Part shown: one piece after another, positions 43,327 through 51,976 of the stretch | How the letters are laid out: each line of letters opens with the position of its first letter | How positions within the stretch are numbered: position 1 is the stretch's first letter | DNA from: Micromonospora_H sonneratiae | GTDB taxonomy: Bacteria; Actinomycetota; Actinomycetes; Mycobacteriales; Micromonosporaceae | DNA length: 64,000 nt | Assembly: GCF_042679305.1 (NCBI RefSeq) | Contig: NZ_JBHTMP010000002.1 | Span: 1-64,000, forward strand | Reading direction: 5' to 3' | Notes under the pieces: model-generated | What the model was told of the DNA's origin: nothing | Database searches by the model: none | The model's input: the letters and a program-made list of their open reading frames with translations, nothing else | Position numbers and translations under genes: made by a program

Positions 43327-43333
43327 GGGGCGG

Positions 43334-43379
43334 GGAAGGGCTCCTTGTTGTCGGTTTCCGTCCTGCGAGGGGCCGTTCC
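43334..43379. repeat. Degenerate hairpin similar to the repeat after fadB
   Basis: GGAAGGGCTCCT (43334-43345) and AGGGGCCGTTCC (43368-43379) can pair over 12 bp with one mismatch and one wobble, around a 22-base loop. It follows the MFS stop by 7 bases and resembles the AGGAAGGGGCCCTCC-type hairpin at 9382-9433, so both may be members of one palindromic repeat family. Confidence 0.45.
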
Positions 43380-43432
43380 TTACCCTCGAAATCGGTGGCG
43401 GTCCCCTCCGCCGCCGCCTAGCGTCAGTTGAT

Positions 43433-43954
43433 ATGGCTGTCCTGCACGCCCTCGTGCTGGTGCTGGCACTCCTCGCGGTGGTGTGCCTACCCGCCGCCGT
43501 GGCAGCGGTCATCTGCGCCGACGAACTGGTCGACCGGATCACCGTACGGTTCGCCGAACGGCGGCAGCGGTTCCGGGATCGGCGTACCATCCGGCGGCTC
43601 GACCGGGCGATCGAGGCCGACTCGCTGACCCGTGACGTCGACCTGACCGGGCTCGACGACAGCCGGCCACCGATCGAACGGATCGCCGCCGACCTGCGCC
43701 GGCTCGGTGGTCAACGGCTCGGCAGCCGCCGGCCGGAGGCGGCCCGGCGATCGGCGTACTGGCACGAGGGGGTGCTGCGGGCGTACGACGAGCGGCTCCG
43801 GTTGGCCAGCCGGTGCCTGGGCGTGGTCGAACACCTGGGCGAACTCGACGGCTTCGACCTCGAGATCGAGCGGATCCGGGTCGAGGGGGAGTTGCAGGCG
43901 GCCGGCCTGGCCCTGCCCACCGCCACGGCCGATCGGCACCGGCGGCAACTGTGA
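43433..43954 (+). CDS. Conserved hypothetical protein with N-terminal membrane helix
   Basis: A 173-residue protein with one N-terminal helix (LHALVLVLALLAVVCLPAAVAAVIC, residues 4-28) and a highly charged Arg/Glu-rich remainder of amphipathic helices (RRQRFRDRRTIRRLDRAIEAD, ASRCLGVVEHLGELDGFDLEIERIRVEG). No family was recognised. ATG 43433 has no strong ribosome site. It precedes thpR by 38 bases and may be cotranscribed with it. Confidence 0.7.
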   Translation: MAVLHALVLVLALLAVVCLPAAVAAVICADELVDRITVRFAERRQRFRDRRTIRRLDRAIEADSLTRDVDLTGLDDSRPPIERIAADLRRLGGQRLGSRRPEAARRSAYWHEGVLRAYDERLRLASRCLGVVEHLGELDGFDLEIERIRVEGELQAAGLALPTATADRHRRQL

Positions 43955-43992
43955 ACCGGCATGTCTGACACGACGATGACCGAGGAGTCGGT

Positions 43993-44649
43993 TTGAGGCT
44001 CTTCGTGGCGCTCTATCCCCCGCCCGAGGCGCTCGACGACATCCTGGAACAGGCGGGCCGGCTCCGGATCGGTGAGCTGTCCGCCTCGGGGGTGAACGTC
44101 CGGTTGGCGGCCCGGGAGACGTACCACGTGACCCTGGCCTTCCTCGGTGAGGTCGACGAGGACCGGCTCGGCGACGTCCACGATGCGCTCGGCCGGGCCG
44201 CCGAGCGCTACCGCCGGTTGCGGGCCCGCGCGACCCGGGGAGTCACCGGTACGGTCGCTGCCCCCGTCGACGAAACTCCCCGGCTGCGACTGGGCGGGGG
44301 CGGCCGGTTCGGCCGTGGCCGCTTCACCGTGCTGTGGGTCGGGCTGCAGGGAGAGATCGCCGCGCTACGGACCCTGAGTACGGCGATCCGGCGGGAGTTG
44401 AAACGGGCCCGGGTGCCGTACGATCCGCGACCGTACCGCCCGCACCTCACCCTGGCCCGGCCCGGTGACCGGGCGGCCCGGGAGGCGATCGACGCCGACC
44501 GGGACACGCTGAACGACTACCTTGGCCCGTCGTGGCCGTTGACCGAGATGGTGCTGGTACGCAGCCACCTCGGCCCTCGACCGCTGTACCACCATCTCGG
44601 AGTCTGGCCGCTGGGAACCGACCAGACTCCGCTCAGTTCCGATGGCTGA
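43993..44649 (+). CDS. thpR: RNA 2',3'-cyclic phosphodiesterase
   Basis: 2H phosphoesterase that opens 2',3'-cyclic phosphates on RNA; the family also carries a ligase-like activity in some assays. The two catalytic H-x-T-x motifs are HVTLAFLG (about residue 45) and HLTLARPG (about residue 150). The 218-residue size includes a Gly-rich loop LGGGGRFGRGRF. The start is TTG 43993 with GAGGAG 5 bases upstream, an uncommon start codon. A short hairpin follows the stop. Confidence 0.92.
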   Translation: MRLFVALYPPPEALDDILEQAGRLRIGELSASGVNVRLAARETYHVTLAFLGEVDEDRLGDVHDALGRAAERYRRLRARATRGVTGTVAAPVDETPRLRLGGGGRFGRGRFTVLWVGLQGEIAALRTLSTAIRRELKRARVPYDPRPYRPHLTLARPGDRAAREAIDADRDTLNDYLGPSWPLTEMVLVRSHLGPRPLYHHLGVWPLGTDQTPLSSDG

Positions 44650-44667
44650 TCCGGCCCGCTGGCCGGA
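44650..44667. terminator. 7-bp hairpin between thpR and sepH
   Basis: TCCGGCC (44650-44656) and GGCCGGA (44661-44667) pair around CGCT, immediately after the thpR stop and 15 bases beyond the convergent sepH stop. Confidence 0.5.
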
Positions 44668-44681
44668 GGAGACCAGGCCGG

Positions 44682-45770
44682 TCAGGACGACTCGCGGGCG
44701 GCGGCCGGGCCACCGCCGAAGAGCACGTCATCCCAACTGGGCAGCCGCTTGCGGGGCTTGCCCGAACCGTCGGCGGCCTCAGGGCCAGCCGCTGCCGCCG
44801 AGCCGCCGGTACGCCGGGGCCGGAGCACCGCCAGCGACGGTACGGCCGGAACCTCCTTCGGCGCGTCGGCATCGTCGTCGAAGGCGGAACCCTGGCCACC
44901 GCCGAGCAGTGCTGCGGCACCGCCACTGACCGCCCGCTTCCGTGGCGTCTCCTGGCCGGCCAGTGCAGCCGGTGAGACCGGGTCCAGGCCTCGGCCGGCG
45001 GTGGACCCGAGCGGACGGTCGAGCGAGGCCAGCAGGGCGTCCCGGCCGGCACGGATCGGATCCCGGGTCGGCCGGGGCTCGACGGCTGCCGCTGGCAGAC
45101 CGTGCCCGCCCCGGCTCGGCTCACCGCGCGACGGGCCGGGCAGCGCGTGCCCACCCCGCTCCCGCTCGGGCGTCGGCTCCTGGCCGAGGATCGGGGTGGC
45201 CCGTTCGGTGCACAGGTACTGCGCCATGTCGTCGTGCGGCGTCACGAACTGGCGGGTCTTGTCGAGGTCCCAGATCGCCTGGGCGGTGGCCTTCCCGGAC
45301 GGCCAGGTGGCCACGATCCGCCAGGTGCCGTCGTCGCGGCGGTAGGCGTCCCAGGAGATCTTCTCCGTGTCGATGCCGTGCTGCCCCAGACGGGCGTCGA
45401 CGACCTCGGCCAGCGGAGTGGGCTTCTCCGAGTTACGGAGCCTGGTACGCCGGGCGTGCTGGGCCAGCATCGCCCGTTCCTGCAGGACCGGTCCGGCGTA
45501 GCGCAGCACCCGGTCGACCGGCACACCCGCGATGCGGGCCACGTCCTCGGCCGATTCGCCGGCCCGGATCCGGGCCTGGATGTCGCGCGGAGAAAGGGAG
45601 GGAGCCGGATCACCGGCGGTGGCCACGGTCAGTGACACCCCGCCCGGTTCGGCGTGCAGGGCAGTGGACACCCGCTCGTCGATGGGCAGCGCAAGGAGCC
45701 GACCCACCTCGTCGGTGAGCACCAAAGCCTGGCCGTCCTCGGAGAGGGCGACGAAGCGTACTGGCCGCAT
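44682..45770 (-). CDS. sepH: Septation protein SepH (DUF3071)
   Basis: Actinobacterial cell-division factor that stimulates FtsZ assembly. The N-terminal SepH domain (residues about 1-180) has FVALSEDGQALVLTDEVGR, a helix-turn-helix (SPRDIQARIRAGESAEDVARIAG, VPVDRVLRYAGPVLQERAML) and WRIVATWPSGKATAQAIW. A long disordered Pro/Gly/Arg-rich C-terminus ends in a conserved tail KRLPSWDDVLFG, implicated in interaction with FtsZ in this family. 362 residues; ATG 45770. It sits beside serC, as in mycobacteria (Rv0883c, Rv0884c). Confidence 0.93.
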   Translation of the reverse strand: MRPVRFVALSEDGQALVLTDEVGRLLALPIDERVSTALHAEPGGVSLTVATAGDPAPSLSPRDIQARIRAGESAEDVARIAGVPVDRVLRYAGPVLQERAMLAQHARRTRLRNSEKPTPLAEVVDARLGQHGIDTEKISWDAYRRDDGTWRIVATWPSGKATAQAIWDLDKTRQFVTPHDDMAQYLCTERATPILGQEPTPERERGGHALPGPSRGEPSRGGHGLPAAAVEPRPTRDPIRAGRDALLASLDRPLGSTAGRGLDPVSPAALAGQETPRKRAVSGGAAALLGGGQGSAFDDDADAPKEVPAVPSLAVLRPRRTGGSAAAAGPEAADGSGKPRKRLPSWDDVLFGGGPAAARESS

Positions 45771-45983
45771 CGCGTTGCCTCCGTCCGTGTCGCTGGACCC
45801 TGCCGTCTGCTGGGGTCACGCCACGAGCCAGCCACCCGGGCGTCCTAGACACGGTACGCCGGTGTGTCACCCGGTGGGGGGAGGCCACGCCAGCATGTCG
45901 TTTCTGAGCAGCGCGGATCGATCACACCTCGGGTGGCTCCGTCCGGCGGGTGCCCGGTCACCGGACACCCGCCGATCATCGGC

Positions 45984-47111
45984 TCAGAGTCGTTCGATCA
46001 CGTAGTCCAGGCTGCGGGTCAACGCCTCCACGTCGGCCGGCTCGATGGCCGGGAAGAGGGCGATCCGCAGCTGGTTACGCCCGAGCTTGCGGTACGGCTC
46101 GGTGTCGATGATCCCGTTGGCGCGGAGAGTCTTCGCGATCGCGGTCGCGTCGACCCCGTCGGCGAAGTCGATCGTCGCCACGACGTTGGAGCGCAGTGTG
46201 GGATCGGTCACGAACGGGGTCGCGACGGCGGAACGCTCGGCCCAGTCGTACACGATCGAGGCGCTCTCGGCCGTGCGCTTGGCCGCCCAGTCGAGCCCAC
46301 CCTGGGCGTTCATCCAGTCGGTCTGCTCGGCGGCCAGGAAGATGGTCGCCAGCGCCGGGGTGTTGTACGTCTGCTCCAGCCGCGAGTTGTCGATCGCGGT
46401 GACCAGGTCCAGGAAGGCCGGGATGTAGCGACCGGACTCCTTGATCTCGGTGGCCCGGGCCAGTGCGGCCGGTGACATCAGGGCGATCCAGAGGCCACCG
46501 TCGGAGCCGAAGCACTTCTGCGGGGCGAAGTAGTAGACGTCGCTCTCGCGTACGTCGACGTCCAGGCCACCGGCGGCGGAGGTGGCGTCCACCAGCACCA
46601 GCGCACCCTCGTCGGCACCGGCCACCCGGCGGATCGGTACGGCCACACCGGTGGAGGTCTCGTTCTGGGGGAGGGCGTAGACGTCGACCCCGGCCTCGGC
46701 GACCAGCGACGGTGCCGACCCCGGGTCGGCCTTACGGATGGTCGGCTCGCCGAGGAACGGGGCGTCCTTGACGGACTTGGCGAACTTCGCGCCGAACTCG
46801 CCGAAGCTGGCGAACTGCGCCCGTTCCCGGATCAGGCCGAACGTCGCGACCTCCCAGAACGCGGTGGTGCCACCGTTGCCAATGACCACCTCGTAGCCCT
46901 CGGGCAGGGAGAAGAACTCGGCGATTCCGCGCCGCAGCCGGGCGACCTGGTCGCGAACGGTCTTCTGCCGGTGCGACGTGCCCAGGTAGGTGGTGCTCAC
47001 GTCGGCGAGGGCGGAGACCGCCGTCGGACGTACCTTGGACGGCCCGCAGCCGAACCGTCCGTCGGCGGGCTTGATCTCGTCGGGGATCCGAATCGTCGGT
47101 GCGTCAGCCAC
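45984..47111 (-). CDS. serC: Phosphoserine aminotransferase
   Basis: PLP enzyme of serine biosynthesis (3-phosphohydroxypyruvate to phosphoserine) and, in many bacteria, of pyridoxal synthesis. The actinobacterial type: 375 residues, GCGPSKVRP at the start, GTSHRQKTV, and FAPQKCFGSDGG with the PLP lysine. VDATSAAGGLDVDV carries the PLP-pyridine Asp. GTG 47111 has GGAAGGACC upstream. The 213 bases between it and sepH (45771-45983) contain no obvious gene. Confidence 0.94.
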   Translation of the reverse strand: MADAPTIRIPDEIKPADGRFGCGPSKVRPTAVSALADVSTTYLGTSHRQKTVRDQVARLRRGIAEFFSLPEGYEVVIGNGGTTAFWEVATFGLIRERAQFASFGEFGAKFAKSVKDAPFLGEPTIRKADPGSAPSLVAEAGVDVYALPQNETSTGVAVPIRRVAGADEGALVLVDATSAAGGLDVDVRESDVYYFAPQKCFGSDGGLWIALMSPAALARATEIKESGRYIPAFLDLVTAIDNSRLEQTYNTPALATIFLAAEQTDWMNAQGGLDWAAKRTAESASIVYDWAERSAVATPFVTDPTLRSNVVATIDFADGVDATAIAKTLRANGIIDTEPYRKLGRNQLRIALFPAIEPADVEALTRSLDYVIERL

Positions 47112-47430
47112 GGTACGCAGGTCCTTCCGCTTGGGCTGGCGGGCCCAAATGAACTGGCGGGCCCGGCCCCACGGGTCGTCGGCGCGGACGCGCTACGGAG
47201 CCGGGAGTCGGGCAGATGTCCGGCGGCGCTGCCGGGACTCCATCCTGTCACCCGACGGACCGTGGAAACGCCGATGTCCCATGGCTGGGGCTGAGGTGTG
47301 CCCCACAGTTCGGAGTCGACGCGTGACGGTCGACACCTCGTCGCGTACGGGCAGGTCGGTGAAGCGGGGCGGGGGTGGTGTTCCCGGCGGATCCGCCGGG
47401 AACACCACCCCCACCTGGAGAACGAGACGG
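47112..47430. other. 319-base intergenic region, citA-serC
   Basis: No gene seen. It contains the serC promoter by necessity and a 42-base perfect palindrome (47371-47412) that ends the upstream citA gene. Its remainder holds no recognised riboswitch or operator. Confidence 0.5.
47371..47412. terminator. 42-base perfect palindrome, terminator of citA
   Basis: The arms 47371-47391 and 47392-47412 are exactly complementary (21 bp, centre GGATCC), which would form a 19-bp stem with a GATC loop. It starts 18 bases after the citA stop on the minus strand. Confidence 0.9.
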
Positions 47431-48537
47431 TCAGACGCCGTGCGGGATGGCGTTCCAGCCCTCGACCTCGCTGGGCTTACGGCTGCCCGGGCCCCGGTAA
47501 CGGGCGGACGGGCGGACCAGGCGACCCAGCTTCTTCTGCTCCAGGATGTGCGCGCTCCAGCCACCCATCCGCGCGCAGGTGAACATCGAGGTGAACATGT
47601 GCGCGGGGACCTCGGCGAAGTCGAGCACGACGGCCGACCAGAACTCGACGTTGGTGGCCAGCACCCGGTCCGGCTTGCGGTTGTGCAGTTCCTCCAGGGC
47701 CGCCTTCTCCAGCGCCTCGGCCACCTCGAACCGGGGTGCGCCCAGCTCCTTGGCGGTGCGCCGGAGCACCCGGGCGCGGGGGTCCTCGGCCCGGTAGACC
47801 CGGTGTCCGAAGCCCATCAGCCGCTCGCCCCGGTCGAGTACGCCCTTGACGTAGCTCTCGGCGTCCCCGCTGCGCTCGACGGCTTCGATCATGTGCAGCA
47901 CCCGGGACGGCGCGCCCCCGTGCAGCGGACCGGAGAGGGCACCGATTCCGGAGGAGATGCAGGCGGCAGCGTCGGCGCCGGTCGAGGCGACGATCCGGGC
48001 GGTGAAGGTGGAGGCGTTCAGGCCGTGTTCCGCGGCGGAAATGAAGTACGCGTCGACCGCCTTGACGTGCCGGGGGTCGGGCTCGCCGCGCCAGCGCTTC
48101 ATGAACCGCTCGACGATGGTCGACGCCTTGTCGATCTCCTTCTGCGGTACGGCGGGCAGGCCGAGACCACGGGCCGACTGGGCGACGAAGGACAGGGCGG
48201 TGACCGAGACCCGGGCCAGGTCCTCGCGGGCCTGCTCGTCGGAGATGTCCAGCAGTTGGGAGAGCCCCCAGTACGGGGCCAGCATCGCCACGGCCGACTG
48301 CACGTCGACCCGGATGTCACCGGAGTGCACCGGTACGGGGAACGGCTCGGCCGGCGGCAGGCCGGGACCGAACCGCCCGTCCACGAGCAACGCCCATACG
48401 TTGCCGAACGAAACCTGTCCGATCAGATCCTCGATGTCGACGCCTCGGTATCGCAGCGCGCCCCCTTCTTTGTCGGGTTCGGCGATCTCGGTCTCGAAGG
48501 CGATCACGCCTTCCAGCCCCGGCTTGAAGTCGGACAT
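47431..48537 (-). CDS. citA: Citrate synthase
   Basis: Condenses oxaloacetate and acetyl-CoA in the tricarboxylic acid cycle. 368 residues, the shorter actinobacterial type like CitA (Rv0889c). Motifs: YRGVDIEDL, GALSGPLHGGAPSRV with the catalytic His, GFGHRVYRAEDPR and EFWSAVVLDFAEVP with the Asp, and MFTCARMGGWSAHILEQ. ATG 48537 is preceded by AGGAGAGC; an ATG 27 bases upstream is in frame but has no such site. Divergent from pdxH. Confidence 0.93.
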   Translation of the reverse strand: MSDFKPGLEGVIAFETEIAEPDKEGGALRYRGVDIEDLIGQVSFGNVWALLVDGRFGPGLPPAEPFPVPVHSGDIRVDVQSAVAMLAPYWGLSQLLDISDEQAREDLARVSVTALSFVAQSARGLGLPAVPQKEIDKASTIVERFMKRWRGEPDPRHVKAVDAYFISAAEHGLNASTFTARIVASTGADAAACISSGIGALSGPLHGGAPSRVLHMIEAVERSGDAESYVKGVLDRGERLMGFGHRVYRAEDPRARVLRRTAKELGAPRFEVAEALEKAALEELHNRKPDRVLATNVEFWSAVVLDFAEVPAHMFTSMFTCARMGGWSAHILEQKKLGRLVRPSARYRGPGSRKPSEVEGWNAIPHGV

Positions 48538-48794
48538 TCTGCTCTCCTGGATCTGGTTGTCCACGTACCCTGGCTCGTCCGGTGTTGTTCGGAGAAGCTC
48601 CTTAGGCGACCCTCAGGGATGTATTCGTGCCATCTTGCCTGGTGGGTAACTGACTTTGCGACCCTGCCCGGGTGTGCTATGCCCAACAATGCGATCCACG
48701 TTCGCGATTGGAACGGCTCCGGCCGGCTTCCGCCGCCGGTCCGGTGACCAGGCAGAGGAGGCGCGTACGCCGGGAAGTGTGATGGGGGGACACA

Positions 48795-49439
48795 GTGCGG
48801 GCAGCCGAGATGCGCGACGACTACGTCGGGGAACCGGGCCTGTCCGGTGCCGAACTGGCCGGTGACTGGCAGACACAGTTCGATCGCTGGTTCAGTGAGG
48901 CGGTGGCCTTCCGGCTGCCCGAGCCGAACGCCATGGTGCTGGCCACCGCCGACGTCGCCGGGCGCCCCAGCGCCCGTACCGTCCTGCTGAAGGGCTACGA
49001 CGAGCGCGGACTGGTGTTCTTCACCAACTACGAGTCGCGCAAGGGTGTCGAAGCGCTGACCAACCCGTACGTCAGTCTGGTGTTCCCGTGGATTCCGATG
49101 CACCGGCAGGTGGTGGTCTGCGGGACGGTCACCCCGGTGGACCGGGAGGAGACCGAGGCGTACTTCGCCAGCCGGCCCCGCCGTTCGCAACTCGGTGCGT
49201 GGGCCAGCCCACAGTCCCGGGTGCTCCCCGATCGGGCCGCCCTGGACCAGCGTTTCCAGGCGACCCTGGACCGGTTCGCCGGCGACGAACCGGTGCCCGC
49301 GCCGCCGCACTGGGGTGGGCTGCGGGTCGCCCCGACGACGGTGGAGTTCTGGCAGGGTCGGGCCAGCCGGCTACATGATCGATTGCGCTACCGTCGTACC
49401 GACGAGGGAGAGTGGATCATCGAGCGGTTGGCACCTTGA
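48795..49439 (+). CDS. pdxH: Pyridoxamine 5'-phosphate oxidase
   Basis: FMN enzyme that oxidises pyridoxamine- or pyridoxine-phosphate to pyridoxal phosphate. 214 residues with the split-barrel motifs SARTVLLKGYDERGLVFFTN, RRSQLGAWASPQS and EFWQGRASRLHDRLRY, which contact FMN and substrate. GTG 48795 follows GGGGGGACACA. The stop overlaps the next gene's TTG start. serC nearby also contributes to this cofactor in some bacteria. Confidence 0.94.
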   Translation: MRAAEMRDDYVGEPGLSGAELAGDWQTQFDRWFSEAVAFRLPEPNAMVLATADVAGRPSARTVLLKGYDERGLVFFTNYESRKGVEALTNPYVSLVFPWIPMHRQVVVCGTVTPVDREETEAYFASRPRRSQLGAWASPQSRVLPDRAALDQRFQATLDRFAGDEPVPAPPHWGGLRVAPTTVEFWQGRASRLHDRLRYRRTDEGEWIIERLAP

Positions 49440-50845
49440 CCGGAGTAGACGAGGAGTCCGTCCACAGCGAGAAGCAAGCAGGTCAGCAGCGGGAGCGCGG
49501 TCTTCGGGCCGCACGGTGGGCGATAGACGTACGACCGCTGCGGGTGCCCCCGTACCGACGGTTGTGGGTCGGCAACGCGGTGTCGATGTTCGGCTTCCAG
49601 TTCACCGCCGTCGCCGTGCCGGTGGAGATGTACGCCACCAGTGGTGGCTCGTTCTGGGTCGGGCTGATCGGGCTGGCCGGACTGGTGCCGCTGCTGGTGT
49701 TCGGGCTCTGGGGCGGAGCGGTAGCCGACCTGGTCGACCGTCGCCGGCTGCTGATCGCCAGTTCCAGCCTGATGTGGCTGTCCACGCTCGGGCTGCTGGT
49801 ACAGGCGTTGTTGCAGGTGGGCAGCCCGATGCTGCTGTTGGGGCTGGTCGCCGTACAGTCCACCGCCTTCGCGGTCAGTTCGCCGGCACGCGCTGCGATC
49901 ATCCCGCGCCTGGTGCCGACGGAACTGGTGCCGGCCGCGAACACGCTGGGCTTCACCACCTACCAGGCCAGCATGGTCTTCGGGCCGCTGACCGCCGGTC
50001 TGATCTTTGCGGCCTGGCCGCCCAGCACCGCGTTGCCGATCGCCTACGGCGTCGACGCACTGCTGTTCAGCGTCTCCATGTGGGCCACGCTCCGGCTGCC
50101 GCCGATGCCACCGTCCGGGCCGGACGCCGACGGGGCCGCCGAGGTCCGGTCGGACACCGGTACGTCCGTAGGGGTCGGCGCGGCCGGCGGAGCCGGTTCC
50201 GCCGCCGGGTCCGGTGGCCGGCGGCGTGCGGCGTTCGGTCTGGGCGGCATCGTGGACGGGTTCCGCTACCTGGCCACCACGCCCGTGCTGCTGCTGTCGT
50301 TCGCCATCGACATCGTCGCGATGGTGCTGGCGATGCCCCGCTCACTCTTTCCCGAGGTGGCGCAGGAACGGTTCGGTGGCGGTGCGGCGATCGGCTGGCT
50401 GTACAGCGCCATCGCCATCGGGGCGGTACTGGGTGGGCTCACCTCGGGCTGGATCGGCCGGGTACGCCGGCAGGGTGCGGCTCTCGTGGTGGCGGTGGTC
50501 GGTTGGGGGCTGGCGGTCGCGTTGGCCGGCGTGGCCCGGCAACTGTGGCTGGTGGTGGGCCTGCTGGCGCTGGCCGGAGCGGCGGACCTGGTCAGCGCGG
50601 TCTTCCGGCAGTCGATGCTGCTGGTCTACGTACCCGACCGGATGCGGGGGCGGTTGCAGGGCATAAACACGGTGGTGGTGGCCGGGGGACCTCGACTGGG
50701 TGACCTGCGGGCCGGGGCCGGTGCCGCCGCCTTCGGGGTCGGTTTCGCCTGGGTGGGCGGCGGGGTGGCGGCGGCCGTGTTGGCCGTGGTGCTGGCCCTG
50801 GCCTTCCCGGCGCTGCTGCGGTACCGGTCGGCCACCGTCCGGTGA
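49436..50845 (+). CDS. MFS transporter, EntS-like exporter
   Basis: Major facilitator of about 469 residues, 12 helices split by a Gly/Ala-rich cytoplasmic linker (AAGGAGSAAGSGGRRR). VPPYRRLWVGNAVSMFGFQF and GGAVADLVDRRRLLIAS are typical of the EntS/DHA3 branch. TTG 49436 (TTGA overlap with the pdxH stop) is preferred; GTG 49412 is in frame but its ribosome site is too close. Coupling to pdxH is positional; substrate unknown. Confidence 0.82.
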   Translation: MTGVDEESVHSEKQAGQQRERGLRAARWAIDVRPLRVPPYRRLWVGNAVSMFGFQFTAVAVPVEMYATSGGSFWVGLIGLAGLVPLLVFGLWGGAVADLVDRRRLLIASSSLMWLSTLGLLVQALLQVGSPMLLLGLVAVQSTAFAVSSPARAAIIPRLVPTELVPAANTLGFTTYQASMVFGPLTAGLIFAAWPPSTALPIAYGVDALLFSVSMWATLRLPPMPPSGPDADGAAEVRSDTGTSVGVGAAGGAGSAAGSGGRRRAAFGLGGIVDGFRYLATTPVLLLSFAIDIVAMVLAMPRSLFPEVAQERFGGGAAIGWLYSAIAIGAVLGGLTSGWIGRVRRQGAALVVAVVGWGLAVALAGVARQLWLVVGLLALAGAADLVSAVFRQSMLLVYVPDRMRGRLQGINTVVVAGGPRLGDLRAGAGAAAFGVGFAWVGGGVAAAVLAVVLALAFPALLRYRSATVR

Positions 50846-50867
50846 GACGGGCGCGGTCCGCCCGGTC

Positions 50868-50950
50868 CGGGATAGCCGACATGGTCGCCGGGGCCGGGAT
50901 GACCGGCGTGGTCCCCCCGGTGCGGGATGACCTGCGCGGTCCCCCGGATG
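50868..50950. repeat. Three 27-28-bp degenerate tandem repeats
   Basis: Units at 50868-50894, 50895-50922 and 50923-50950 share CGGGATgaCCgrCrtGGTC-CCCCGG; a fourth broken unit starts at 50951. They lie just after the MFS stop and before the epimerase gene. Confidence 0.7.
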
Positions 50951-51014
50951 CGGGTGTGACCGGGCTTCGGGCACGACCGGACGAGCCTTCCCGGTAACCG
51001 ATATCGTGCCCCAC

Positions 51015-51962
51015 ATGGACCGCGTCGATCAGGGTGTCCGCTCCCCGTCCGGTGCACAGTGGACTCTCTCGGCCAACGACCAGGAAGCCGTCGTGGTCGA
51101 GGTCGGTGGTGGGCTGCGGCTCTACCGGGCCCACGGGGTGGACTACCTCGACGGGTACGGCGAGGACGAGATCTGCGTCGGTGCCGCCGGTCAGGTGCTG
51201 GCCCCCTGGCCCAACCGCATCCGCGACGGCCGGTACACCTTCGCGGGCGACGACCTGCAACTGCCGCTGACCGAACCGGGTCGGCATACCGCCATCCACG
51301 GCCTGGTCAACTGGGTGCCCTGGCGGCTCGTCGACCGCGACGCCGGTTCGGTGACCGTACGGTGCGACCTGCCCGCCCAGCCCGGCTATCCGTGGCCGCT
51401 GCGGTTGCAGACCGCCTGGCGGCTGGACGCCGACGGGCTGCGGGTGACGCACGAGGCGACCAACCTGGGCGACACGGTTGCCCCGTTCGGCCTGGCCGCG
51501 CACCCCTACCTGCGGCTGCCGTCGGTCGCCGTGGACGACCTGCGGCTGCGGGTACCGGCGCGCAGTCGGCTGCTGATGGACGGCCGGGGGCTGCCGATCG
51601 GTTCGGCGCAGGTGGCCGGCAACGGGTACGACTTCACCACACCACGCCGGATCGGGGACGCCGTACTCGACACCACCTTCGGTGACGTCGAAGCGGAGCC
51701 GGACGGCGGGTCCAGCGTCACGCTGACCAGCGGCGACGGTACGGCCGGGGTCACCGTGTGGGCCGACGCTGCCTTCGGTTGGTGGCAGGTGTACACCGGT
51801 GACACCCTGGCCGGGCCACGGCAGCGACGTTCGGTGGCGGTGGAGCCGATGACCTGTCCACCGGATGCGTTCCGGTCGGGCCGGGACGTGATCATGTTGA
51901 CACCGGGCCGGCCGTGGAGCGCCGACTGGGGCATCCGGCCCGGTCCACGGTCGGCGGGGTAG
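51015..51962 (+). CDS. Aldose 1-epimerase family protein
   Basis: Galactose-mutarotase-fold protein of 315 residues. APWPNRIRDGRYTFAGDD and HTAIHGLVNWVPW include the Arg and His used for substrate binding; AAHPYLRLP carries the catalytic His, and VAVEPMTCPPDAF the catalytic Glu. It interconverts sugar anomers or acts on a hexose-6-phosphate-like ligand. ATG 51015 is used. 14 bases before a nitroreductase gene, with which it may be cotranscribed. Confidence 0.88.
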   Translation: MDRVDQGVRSPSGAQWTLSANDQEAVVVEVGGGLRLYRAHGVDYLDGYGEDEICVGAAGQVLAPWPNRIRDGRYTFAGDDLQLPLTEPGRHTAIHGLVNWVPWRLVDRDAGSVTVRCDLPAQPGYPWPLRLQTAWRLDADGLRVTHEATNLGDTVAPFGLAAHPYLRLPSVAVDDLRLRVPARSRLLMDGRGLPIGSAQVAGNGYDFTTPRRIGDAVLDTTFGDVEAEPDGGSSVTLTSGDGTAGVTVWADAAFGWWQVYTGDTLAGPRQRRSVAVEPMTCPPDAFRSGRDVIMLTPGRPWSADWGIRPGPRSAG

Positions 51963-51976
51963 CCGGGAGGCGGGGC

